NCBI GenBank assembly: GCA_028293005.1
Contig: JAQGLH010000319.1
Location: forward strand, 1-5,987
Reading direction: 5' to 3'
Source of the DNA: Alphaproteobacteria bacterium
GTDB lineage: Bacteria > Pseudomonadota > Alphaproteobacteria > Sphingomonadales > Sphingomonadaceae
DNA length: 5,987 nt
Below the pieces are notes generated by a model that saw only the letters and a list, made by a program, of their open reading frames with translations, made no database searches and had not been told where the DNA came from. Positions 1 through 5,325 of this stretch are shown in pieces. Each line of letters starts with the position of its first letter. The stretch's first letter is position 1. Position numbers and translations under genes: made by a program.

Positions 1-531
1 GCGCTGAAGAAGTTCGGCCGCATCGACTGCCTGATCAACAACGCCGCGTTGTTCAGCAAGATCACGATGGCGCCCTTCTGGGAACTGCCCGAGGCCGAAT
101 GGCGCGCCGCGATGGACGTCAACATCACCGGCGCCTTCCTCTGCTCGCGCGCGGTCGTACCGACGATGCAGGAGCGCAAATGGGGCCGCATCATCAACGT
201 CTCCTCGGGCACGGTGACGATGGGCCGCGAGAATTATCTCCACTACATCACGTCGAAATCGGCGGTGATCGGCATGACCCGCGCGATGGCGCGCGAGCTC
301 GGCAACTGGAACATCACGGTCAACACCTTCTGGCCGGCGGTGACCAAGACCGAGGTCGAGCGGCCGTCGGTGCCGAACGCGCTGTTCGAGAAGTTCGCGG
401 AGATGCAGTGCATCCATCGCTTGAGCGACATGGACGATCTCTCGGCGGGCGTGATGTTCATCTGCTCGGACGATGCCGGGTTCATGACCGGCCAGGGCCT
501 GGCCGTCGACGGCGGCATCGTCTTCCTTTGA
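1..531 (+). CDS. Short-chain dehydrogenase/reductase (SDR), 5' end missing
   Basis: This is the C-terminal 176 residues of a classical SDR, a cytosolic NAD(P)(H)-dependent alcohol or ketone oxidoreductase. The reading frame is open from base 1, so the gene starts upstream. A usual SDR has about 250 residues, so roughly 70-80 are missing, including the TGxxxGxG cofactor-binding motif. Visible hallmarks, numbered from base 1, are the NNAA motif (residues 13-16), the tetrad Asn41 in VNITGAF, catalytic Ser69 in NVSSG, and Tyr82 and Lys86 in YITSK. Ser69 and Tyr82 are 13 residues apart, as in the family. The C-terminus has the usual GQGLAVDGG ending. It lies 121 bp upstream of an aldehyde dehydrogenase on the same strand, so a shared catabolic role is plausible. 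The substrate cannot be assigned. The family call is firm; the specific activity is unknown. Confidence 0.95.
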   Translation, partial: ALKKFGRIDCLINNAALFSKITMAPFWELPEAEWRAAMDVNITGAFLCSRAVVPTMQERKWGRIINVSSGTVTMGRENYLHYITSKSAVIGMTRAMARELGNWNITVNTFWPAVTKTEVERPSVPNALFEKFAEMQCIHRLSDMDDLSAGVMFICSDDAGFMTGQGLAVDGGIVFL

Positions 532-652
532 CCGGCGTCGTGCGGTCTGGATCGAGAGGCCGGCCGCCTGTAGGTGGTGGACGCGCGGGCACGCATTGCG
601 GGCGGGCGCCCACACAAACATCCACTGGTAAGACAAGAAGTTAGGATTGGTT

Positions 653-2131
653 ATGAGCTACGAGGCAAGAGCGCAGGAACTCCTTCAGCGCGAATTCAAG
701 ATGCTGATCGGCGGTGAGCTGGTCGGCGCGAAGAGCGGGAAGACGTACGAGACCTATAGCCCCAGCGACGGGCGGTTCCTCGCCAACGTCCCCTATGCGC
801 AGGCCGAGGACGTCAACGCCGCGGTCGCCGCGGCCGCCGCGGCGTTTCCGGCGTGGCGCAAGACGCCGCTGAGCGAGCGGATCGCGATGATGCGCGAGTT
901 CATCAAGGTGCTCCAGGACAACAAGGTCGACATCGGCATCATCGACGCGATCGATTCGGGCAATCCGGTCACCTCGATGATCGGCGACGTCGATTATTCC
1001 TGCCGCGCGATCGATTATCAGATCGGCATCGCGATCGAGGTCAAGGGCCAGACCCTGCCGTCGATGGGCAACAATTGGCTGCTGACGCGGCGCGAGCCTT
1101 ACGGCGTCGTCGGGCGCATCATCGCCTATAACCACAGCGCGCTGTTCACCGCGGTCAAGTTCCCGGCCCCCCTGCTGATGGGCAACACCCTGATCATCAA
1201 GGCGCCCGATCAGGATCCGCTGCCGTCGCTGCTGATCGGCGAGCTCGCCGCCAAGATCTTTCCGCCGGGCGTGGTCAACATCATCACCGGCGACGGCCCG
1301 ATCACCGGCGACACCCTGGTCCGCCATCCCAAGATCAAGCGCATCTCGCTGGTCGGCAGCATTCCGACCGGCAAGAAGGTCGCGGAAGCCGCCGCGCAGG
1401 CGGGCGTCAAGCATGTCAGCCTTGAGCTCGGCGGCAAGAACCCGATCATCATCTTCCCCGACGCGGACATCGACAAGGTCGTCGAGGGCATCGCCAACGG
1501 CATGAACTGCCATTGGTCGCAGGGCCAATCGTGCGGCTCGACCACGCGCGCCTTCCTCCACGAGTCGGTCCACGACGAGGTGCTCGCGAAGTTGAAGGTC
1601 CGGCTCGGCAATATCCGCATCGGCCATCCGCTGGATCCCGAGACGCAGATGGGCTGCCTCGTTTCCGAGGCGCAGTTCAACAAGGTGATGGGCTACATCG
1701 ATCTCGGCAAGGAGGGCGGCGCGACCTTGTTCTGCGGCGGCGCCAAGCCCGAGGGCGAGCAGTATGAGAAGGGCTTTTTCGTCCAGCCGACCGTCTTCCA
1801 GGACGTCACGATGAAGATGCGCATTGCCCAGGAAGAGATTTTCGGCCCGGTCCTGTCGGTGCTCAGGTGGAACGATGTCGAGGATGTCGTGGAGCAGGCC
1901 AATTCGGTCGAATATGGCCTGACCGCCTCGGTCTGGACCAAGGACCTCAACACCGCGCTCGACATGTCGGAGCGGCTCGAGGCGGGCTACGTCTGGATCA
2001 ACGGCAGCGGCGCCCATTTCCTCGGCGCGCCGTTCGGCGGACAGAAGCAGAGCGGCACCGATTCCGAGGAAGGCATCGAGGAGCTCTACAGTTTCACCCA
2101 GATCAAGACGGTGAGCATGGGCCGGTCCTAG
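653..2131 (+). CDS. NAD(P)-dependent aldehyde dehydrogenase
   Basis: A complete 492-residue member of the aldehyde dehydrogenase superfamily, which oxidises an aldehyde to the carboxylic acid using NAD(P)+ in the cytosol. The start is ATG 653, with AGGA at 643-646 six bases upstream; a TTG at 647 is in frame but less likely. Visible catalytic residues are Asn160 (the oxyanion-hole Asn, here in AYNHSA instead of PWNFP), Lys183 in KAPDQDPL (cofactor binding), the general base Glu258 in LELGGKNP, nucleophile Cys294 in QGQSCGSTTR, and Glu395 in EEIFGP. Glu258 and Cys294 are 36 residues apart, close to the usual spacing. Length is typical. It follows the SDR and precedes a Rieske oxygenase, so it probably oxidises an aldehyde in the same catabolic route. 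It resembles the broad betaine-aldehyde/aromatic-aldehyde group, and I do not assign a substrate. Confidence 0.97.
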   Translation: MSYEARAQELLQREFKMLIGGELVGAKSGKTYETYSPSDGRFLANVPYAQAEDVNAAVAAAAAAFPAWRKTPLSERIAMMREFIKVLQDNKVDIGIIDAIDSGNPVTSMIGDVDYSCRAIDYQIGIAIEVKGQTLPSMGNNWLLTRREPYGVVGRIIAYNHSALFTAVKFPAPLLMGNTLIIKAPDQDPLPSLLIGELAAKIFPPGVVNIITGDGPITGDTLVRHPKIKRISLVGSIPTGKKVAEAAAQAGVKHVSLELGGKNPIIIFPDADIDKVVEGIANGMNCHWSQGQSCGSTTRAFLHESVHDEVLAKLKVRLGNIRIGHPLDPETQMGCLVSEAQFNKVMGYIDLGKEGGATLFCGGAKPEGEQYEKGFFVQPTVFQDVTMKMRIAQEEIFGPVLSVLRWNDVEDVVEQANSVEYGLTASVWTKDLNTALDMSERLEAGYVWINGSGAHFLGAPFGGQKQSGTDSEEGIEELYSFTQIKTVSMGRS

Positions 2132-2141
2132 GATCGCACCA

Positions 2142-2175
2142 GGACTGGAAGCGGATTGGGACTGGAAGAGGATTG
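2142..2175. repeat. 17-bp tandem duplication after the aldehyde dehydrogenase gene
   Basis: Two head-to-tail 17-bp copies (2142-2158 and 2159-2175), each starting GGACTGGAAG, differ at one base (C at 2152, A at 2169). They begin 10 bases after the aldehyde dehydrogenase stop. A further GG follows, as if a third copy had started. No function is evident. Slipped-strand duplication is the simplest origin. Confidence 0.85.
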
Positions 2176-2358
2176 GGAGGGGCGCGATCGCGTGGCAGGT
2201 CTGCGACCGGTTATCGCGAGCGTGCCCGTCCTCAAGGTGGATTTCCGGGCTCGGCCGAGACGCGCTGCCGTGGCGTCGCTGGGCGGCCGGCCCGAGTTAG
2301 GATAAGATGTGACGACGGGATCTCGGTGCCGGTTCGCGCAATATGGAGAATGACGAGA

Positions 2359-2381
2359 GACGGCCGCCAGTGAAGGCCGTC
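2359..2381 (+). other. Hairpin just upstream of the Rieske oxygenase ribosome binding site
   Basis: A perfect 7-bp inverted repeat, GACGGCC (2359-2365) and GGCCGTC (2375-2381), encloses a 9-base loop. It ends six bases before the Shine-Dalgarno sequence at 2388. It has no T-tract, so it is not an intrinsic terminator. It could be an operator half-site pair or an RNA stem affecting translation of the oxygenase. In GC-rich DNA a 7-bp stem can also arise by chance. Confidence 0.4.
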
Positions 2382-2387
2382 CAGTGT

Positions 2388-2392
2388 GGAGG
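2388..2392 (+). promoter_or_regulatory. Ribosome binding site of the Rieske oxygenase (decides the start)
   Basis: GGAGG at 2388-2392 extends to GGAGGAGAG and lies seven bases before ATG 2400. This favours ATG 2400 over an in-frame ATG at 2343, which has no comparable site and would add 19 residues that include the hairpin region. Confidence 0.85.
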
Positions 2393-2399
2393 AGAGAGC

Positions 2400-3476
2400 A
2401 TGACCCGAATGGACACGAGCCGAGCGACCACGGCCAAGCAATTGCGCCCGTACACGCGGCCGTTGATCAAGAACGCCTGGTATGTGGCCGGCTGGTCGGA
2501 GGATTTCGGCGAAGATCTGCTCCCGCGCCGGATCCTCGACGAGCCGATCCTCTTCTATCGCGCGACGAGCGGCGAGCCGGTCGCTGTGCTCGACGTCTGC
2601 CCGCACAAACTTGCGCCGATGCGTCTTGGCCACAGGATCGGCGACGACGTGCAGTGCGGCTATCACGGCCTCAAGTTCAACAAGCACGGCGTCTGCGTCC
2701 ACAATCCGCAAGGCAACGGCATCATCCCGCCCAACGCCAAGCTCAAATCCTACCCGACCGTCGAACGCTACGGCGTGGTCTGGATCTGGATGGGCGATCC
2801 GGAAAAAGCCGATTCCGCCGCCATTGCCGATTTCAGCGTGTTGGACGATCCCAAGCTCAAGGCCGTCAAGGGCGGCCACAAGGTCGAGAGCAATTACATG
2901 ATGATGGTCGAGAACCTCCTCGACCTCGGCCATGCCTTGTTCCTCCACGCCAATACCGGCGGAATGGGCAATCTGCAGCTGACCGAGAGCAAGATCACCA
3001 ACGAGGACGGCGCGATCAAGGATTGGCGGCTGTACACCGATATCCCGACGCCGACCTTGTTCGCCCAGTTCCTCAACGAGGAGCGCGCCGATCTGTGGAG
3101 CGACATCCGCTGGAGTGCCCCGTCGGTCCTGCTCAACAATGCCGGCGTCGCTCCGGTCGGGCGCGCGCGCGACAAATCGGTCGCGGTCGAGCAATATGGC
3201 ACCCATTTCCTGACGCCCGAGACGCAGACCACGACGCATTATTTCTACGCCAACACCAGGAATTACGCGCTCGACGATCCGGCCGGCGACGAGGCCTGGC
3301 GCCAATGGCAGAGGAAAGCGCTCAAGGCGGAAGACAGCATGGTCGCCGAAGCGATCCAGAGCATGGTGCCGCAGGCGGAGGAGCTCGGGGTCGAGATGGT
3401 CGTGCTCAGCACCGACCTCTCCGGCATCCGCGCCAACCGTATCCTCGAGGAAATGGCGGTCGCCGAAGAGGAATGA
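2400..3476 (+). CDS. Rieske non-haem iron oxygenase, VanA (vanillate O-demethylase) type
   Basis: A complete 358-residue oxygenase component of a Rieske mono-oxygenase, which uses O2 and electrons from a partner reductase to hydroxylate or O-/N-demethylate a usually aromatic substrate. The N-terminal Rieske domain (about residues 20-125) binds a [2Fe-2S] cluster through Cys67 and His69 (CPH) and Cys86 and His89 (CGYH), spaced C-x-H-x16-C-x2-H. The catalytic domain carries the bridging Asp175 and iron ligands His178 and His183 in NLLDLGHALFLH. Asp312, in a KAEDSM segment, is the likely third ligand. Length and layout match VanA, TsaM and related enzymes rather than the longer ring-hydroxylating dioxygenase alpha subunits. 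No ferredoxin or reductase gene is in the window, so the partner must lie elsewhere. The adjacent aldehyde dehydrogenase and SDR suggest a catabolic role. The substrate is unknown and the gene should not be called vanA on this evidence. Confidence 0.95.
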   Translation: MTRMDTSRATTAKQLRPYTRPLIKNAWYVAGWSEDFGEDLLPRRILDEPILFYRATSGEPVAVLDVCPHKLAPMRLGHRIGDDVQCGYHGLKFNKHGVCVHNPQGNGIIPPNAKLKSYPTVERYGVVWIWMGDPEKADSAAIADFSVLDDPKLKAVKGGHKVESNYMMMVENLLDLGHALFLHANTGGMGNLQLTESKITNEDGAIKDWRLYTDIPTPTLFAQFLNEERADLWSDIRWSAPSVLLNNAGVAPVGRARDKSVAVEQYGTHFLTPETQTTTHYFYANTRNYALDDPAGDEAWRQWQRKALKAEDSMVAEAIQSMVPQAEELGVEMVVLSTDLSGIRANRILEEMAVAEEE

Positions 3477-3517
3477 GAGCGGCACGGGACGGCGCCGCGC
3501 CGACCTGCCGACGATCC

Positions 3518-3549
3518 AGCGGCGCGAGGCCTCGCTTCGCGCCGCTTTT
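3518..3549 (+). terminator. Intrinsic terminator after the Rieske oxygenase gene
   Basis: A perfect 10-bp GC-rich stem (3518-3527 pairing with 3537-3546) with a 9-base loop is followed by TTTT at 3546-3549. It lies about 40 bases after the stop codon at 3474-3476. The loop side contains a second, overlapping 12-bp palindrome (3524-3535). This is the clearest transcription end in the window and separates the catabolic genes from those downstream. Confidence 0.8.
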
Positions 3550-3560
3550 CCTGGCGGCGG

Positions 3561-3617
3561 CGCACCCCGGCCCACCCCGGCCCACCCGGCCCACCCGGCC
3601 CGCCCCGGCCCACGCCG
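3561..3617. repeat. Array of 9-10 bp CCCACCCGG units with a minus-strand G-quadruplex motif
   Basis: Six near-identical units run head to tail: units of 10, 10, 9, 9 and 10 bp and a degenerate 9-bp last unit. The consensus is CCCACCC(C)GG. The two middle units are exact copies. On the minus strand they read as GGG tracts separated by loops of 1, 2 and 1 bases, a canonical G-quadruplex motif. The array lies between the terminator at 3518-3549 and the gene starting at 3681. Confidence 0.85.
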
Positions 3618-3666
3618 ACCTCGCACGGCATGCATCGACATCGGAAAATTCGCTTATGCACGGATC

Positions 3667-3673
3667 GAGGGAG
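3667..3673 (+). promoter_or_regulatory. Ribosome binding site selecting a GTG start
   Basis: GAGGGAG at 3667-3673 lies seven bases before GTG 3681. This supports the GTG start over an in-frame ATG at 3630, which lacks such a site and would place 17 charged residues in front of the membrane segment. Confidence 0.7.
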
Positions 3674-3680
3674 ATACGGC

Positions 3681-4217
3681 GTGCGCGCCAACAAGCTCAT
3701 CGTCACTTTGGTCGTGGTCATCGTCATCCTGGTCGGCGCCGTGATGTTCATGATGGGACGGGCGAGCGATCGCGACGCCGCTCCCGCGATGCCGACGGGC
3801 AATGCGCAGGCGCCGGTCGCGCCGGCGCTTGCTCCGCAAGCGCAGGTCCTGCCTCCGGCCGAGGCGCCCGCGCAGCCGGCCGAGGCCTCGCCCGCGACCC
3901 CCAACGAGAAGGGCGTGCCGCCCGCAGCCACCACCTCCATCCCCGCGGCTTTCCTCGGCGAGTGGAACGCCGATCCCAAGGACTGCGGGACCGGTCTCAG
4001 CGACAGCCGGGTTCAGGTCGAGCCGCGACGGGTCCGCTTCCACGAGAGCGAGGCGCAGGTGAAGCGCGTGACGATCCACAATCCCCGGTCGGTCACGATC
4101 GAGGGTCCGTTCCAGGGTGAAGGCGAAGCTTGGGACGGCCGTCTCCGCATGGATCTTTCCGCCTCGGGCGAAGCGATGACGATCGGCGATCTGACGCGGC
4201 GGCGCTGTCCCTCCTGA
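3681..4217 (+). CDS. Membrane-anchored protein with Pro/Ala-rich linker, function unknown
   Basis: A 178-residue protein starting at GTG 3681. Residues 1-5 are polar and basic, and about 6-25 form one hydrophobic segment (LIVTLVVVIVILVGAVMFMM), so it is an N-terminal membrane anchor or uncleaved signal. About residues 34-87 are a flexible Pro/Ala/Gln-rich linker of the kind that spans the periplasm. The remaining C-terminal domain begins near PAAFLGEW and includes Cys102 (in KDCG), an RFHESE segment, alternating beta-like stretches, and Cys176 near the end. Cys102 and Cys176 could form a disulfide if the domain is periplasmic. I do not recognise a named family. GEW followed by DC and a later RF(H/Y)ES recalls small uncharacterised secreted proteins of sphingomonads, but that is memory, not a search. 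It has its own ribosome binding site and lies after a terminator, so it is probably transcribed independently. Confidence 0.8.
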   Translation: MRANKLIVTLVVVIVILVGAVMFMMGRASDRDAAPAMPTGNAQAPVAPALAPQAQVLPPAEAPAQPAEASPATPNEKGVPPAATTSIPAAFLGEWNADPKDCGTGLSDSRVQVEPRRVRFHESEAQVKRVTIHNPRSVTIEGPFQGEGEAWDGRLRMDLSASGEAMTIGDLTRRRCPS

Positions 4218-4234
4218 CCAGCGACGCCGTGCCT

Positions 4235-4259
4235 CCGAACGGGCTCGTTCGGCGTTCGG
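4235..4259 (+). other. Hairpin with two alternative 3' arms
   Basis: CCGAACG (4235-4241) can pair with either of two tandem CGTTCGG copies, at 4246-4252 (4-base loop) or 4253-4259 (11-base loop). It lies 18 bases after the stop of the membrane-protein gene. A second short stem, TTTGGG (4267-4272) with CCCAAA (4285-4290), follows. No T-tract is present, so an intrinsic terminator is not supported. It may be a transcript-end stem or part of a dispersed intergenic repeat. Confidence 0.45.
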
Positions 4260-4282
4260 TCTGGGCTTTGGGTGCCGGGTTC

Positions 4283-4345
4283 CGCCCAAACTTCGGCAAG
4301 AATATGCCAGACTTCGGCGAGAAAATGCCAGACTTCGGCGAGAAA
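4283..4345. repeat. Three tandem 21-bp repeats before the small 84-residue gene
   Basis: Two identical 21-bp copies (4304-4324 and 4325-4345) are preceded by a diverged copy (4283-4303) with six mismatches. The shared core is ACTTCGGCGAGAAA. The array ends at the AAGGA ribosome binding site (4346-4350) of the next gene. The unit is a multiple of three: on the + strand it would read MPDFGEK twice and on the minus strand LAEVWH(F/I). Neither frame belongs to a gene I can support. Confidence 0.9.
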
Positions 4346-4362
4346 AAGGATGAGTGGCGACG

Positions 4363-4617
4363 ATGGACCTGGACGATCAGATGCGGCGTTATTTCGGGAC
4401 CGCCGACCTGTCCGCGATCGCGGCGGGGACATTGGCCGCGGGAATCGAGCATATGACTGTCGATTTCGGACTGGAGCGGGACCGCGGCCGTCGCTTCGCG
4501 CTTTGGACGCTCCTGTACCTGTTCGGCGCGGCGCCCGATCTCGACGTTGCGTTCGCCGATCCAGTCGACCGCGATGCCGCGCGCGACTTCATGGAGCTGG
4601 CCGAAGCGCAAGGCTGA
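4363..4617 (+). CDS. Small acidic protein of unknown function
   Basis: An 84-residue protein (start MDLDDQMRRYFG) that I cannot assign to a named family. It is rich in Asp, Glu, Ala and Leu and probably soluble and helical. It has an N-terminal acidic helix, a central segment VDFGLERDRGRRFALWTLL, and an acidic C-terminal helix DRDAARDFMELAEAQ. There is no signal peptide and no cysteine. Codon use has the strong GC3 bias of the neighbouring real genes, and competing frames here are poor. The start is uncertain. AAGGA at 4346-4350 lies 12 bases before ATG 4363 but only three before an in-frame GTG 4354, which would add three residues. I chose ATG because the protein then begins at a natural-looking N-terminus. 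It lies immediately after the 21-bp repeats, so its leader is unusual. Confidence 0.75.
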   Translation: MDLDDQMRRYFGTADLSAIAAGTLAAGIEHMTVDFGLERDRGRRFALWTLLYLFGAAPDLDVAFADPVDRDAARDFMELAEAQG

Positions 4618-4770
4618 TCGCCCGCTTCGGCCACCGAAATGCGAGGCATGCCCGCGGCCACTGGACACGGCCGCATTCGACGCGTTACGGCTTCGCTCGC
4701 TCCTTGGCCGTCCGGCCGTTCGACTTTGCGGGAGCCGCCCGGAACTGCTCAGCCAATGCTTGTCCTGCGG

Positions 4771-4798
4771 TTGCACCGGGGTCGCGTCGTCGTATTAG
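4771..4798 (+). promoter_or_regulatory. Possible promoter for the nuclease-like gene
   Basis: TTGCAC (4771-4776), a 16-base spacer and TATTAG (4793-4798) loosely match -35 and -10 elements. The predicted start of transcription near 4805 would leave only about eight bases before ATG 4813. That would fit the absence of any Shine-Dalgarno sequence there. The match is weak and is offered as a candidate only. Confidence 0.25.
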
Positions 4799-4812
4799 TG
4801 CTTTCAGACCCT

Positions 4813-5235
4813 ATGTTTCTCCTGCATTTCGCCGCGATCGTTCCGAGCGGCACCTCGTTCACCTGCACTCCCACCCGCGTCTGGGACGGCGATGGCCCGA
4901 TCTGGTGCGCCGAAGGTCCCAAGATCCGCCTGTCGGGGATAGCGGCGCGGGAGATGGACGGCACATGCCGAAGCAACCAGCCATGCCCTGCGGCCAGTGC
5001 GGGTGCGGCGCGCGACCATCTCGCCGGGCTGCTGGGCGGCGCCCGCGGTGTCGGCCCGCGCGGCCATCTGATCGTCCGCGGGCCCAGGCTGCGATGCCGG
5101 TCGGTCGGCGCCGGCAAGGGGGAGCGGACCGCCGCCTGGTGCTCCGCGCCGCAGGTCGGCGATCTCAGCTGCGCGATGGTGAAGAGCGGCACCGTGCTGC
5201 GATGGGAGATTTACTGGAAAGGCTGTCGCTGCTGA
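4813..5235 (+). CDS. Staphylococcal nuclease (SNase/thermonuclease)-like protein, cysteine-rich
   Basis: A 140-residue protein with an SNase-like OB-fold pattern: TPTRVWDGDGPIWC followed by KIRLSGIAARE. Against staphylococcal nuclease, Asp25 and Asp27 match Asp19 and Asp21, Arg39 matches Arg35 and Glu47 matches Glu43; Arg and Glu keep the eight-residue spacing. The second calcium ligand, Asp40, is replaced by Ala44, and the usual DTPE or DAPE reads AARE. Nine cysteines (18, 32, 52, 58, 95, 110, 120, 138, 140) suggest disulfides and export, yet only a short hydrophobic N-terminus (MFLLHFAAIV) is visible and no clear signal peptide. The start is uncertain: ATG 4813 has no ribosome binding site, and in-frame GTG 4798 and ATG 4756 are alternatives. 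Its stop codon overlaps an ATG in frame with the DAHP synthase. Fold assignment is good; actual nuclease activity is doubtful. Confidence 0.8.
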   Translation: MFLLHFAAIVPSGTSFTCTPTRVWDGDGPIWCAEGPKIRLSGIAAREMDGTCRSNQPCPAASAGAARDHLAGLLGGARGVGPRGHLIVRGPRLRCRSVGAGKGERTAAWCSAPQVGDLSCAMVKSGTVLRWEIYWKGCRC

Positions 5236-5279
5236 TGCGCCACGGGATGGTGCAAGGATCGCCGCCGCACCGGCCGTCG

Positions 5280-5296
5280 CCGGACCGGTTGTCCGG
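5280..5296 (+). other. Small hairpin overlapping the 19-bp repeat
   Basis: CCGGAC (5280-5285) and GTCCGG (5291-5296) form a perfect 6-bp stem with a 5-base loop. It overlaps the first copy of the 19-bp repeat. No T-tract follows, so it is not an intrinsic terminator. It may be part of a control region for the DAHP synthase gene or a chance GC-rich stem. Confidence 0.3.
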
Positions 5297-5325
5297 GCCA
5301 AGACTAGTTGTCCGTGCCAAGACTA
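5288..5325. repeat. 19-bp tandem duplication upstream of the DAHP synthase gene
   Basis: Two head-to-tail 19-bp copies (5288-5306 and 5307-5325), each ending CCAAGACTA, differ at one base (G at 5296, T at 5315). Each copy boundary creates the tetramer CTAG (5304-5307 and 5323-5326), and a third CTAG lies at 5346-5349. The repeat is 78 bases before ATG 5403. Its length is not a multiple of three, which argues against this stretch being coding. Confidence 0.85.

Noticed and set aside
641..2017. Long open frame on the minus strand opposite the aldehyde dehydrogenase
   Set aside because: It is rich in Arg, Asp, Leu and Ala with no recognisable motif, and mirrors the high GC3 of a well-supported + strand gene with all catalytic residues.
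2183..2192. Perfect 10-bp palindrome CGCGATCGCG
   Set aside because: Built of GCGATCGC, which is common by chance in GC-rich genomes. It has no T-tract and no matching partner site.
2303..2308. TAAGAT as a -10 element for the Rieske oxygenase
   Set aside because: No acceptable -35 hexamer lies 16-18 bases upstream.
2232..3641. Long open frame on the minus strand opposite the Rieske oxygenase
   Set aside because: Low-complexity composition, no family signature, and it runs through the terminator and the tandem repeat. It is a shadow of the oxygenase codon bias.
3654..3660. TTATGCA as a -10 element for the membrane-protein gene
   Set aside because: The match is poor and the nearest -35-like TCGACA (3635-3640) leaves only a 13-base spacer.
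2384..4120. Long + strand frame crossing the oxygenase, the terminator and the membrane-protein gene
   Set aside because: An Arg/Gln/Gly-rich translation typical of an off-frame reading of GC-rich DNA. It spans two better-supported genes and an intrinsic terminator.
4350..4360. ATG 4350 as the start of the small gene
   Set aside because: It is in a different frame from the GC3-biased reading and gives a translation with poor codon usage.
4654..4674. GCGGCC/GGCCGC inverted repeat as a terminator of the small gene
   Set aside because: A 6-bp stem with a 9-base loop and no following T-tract.
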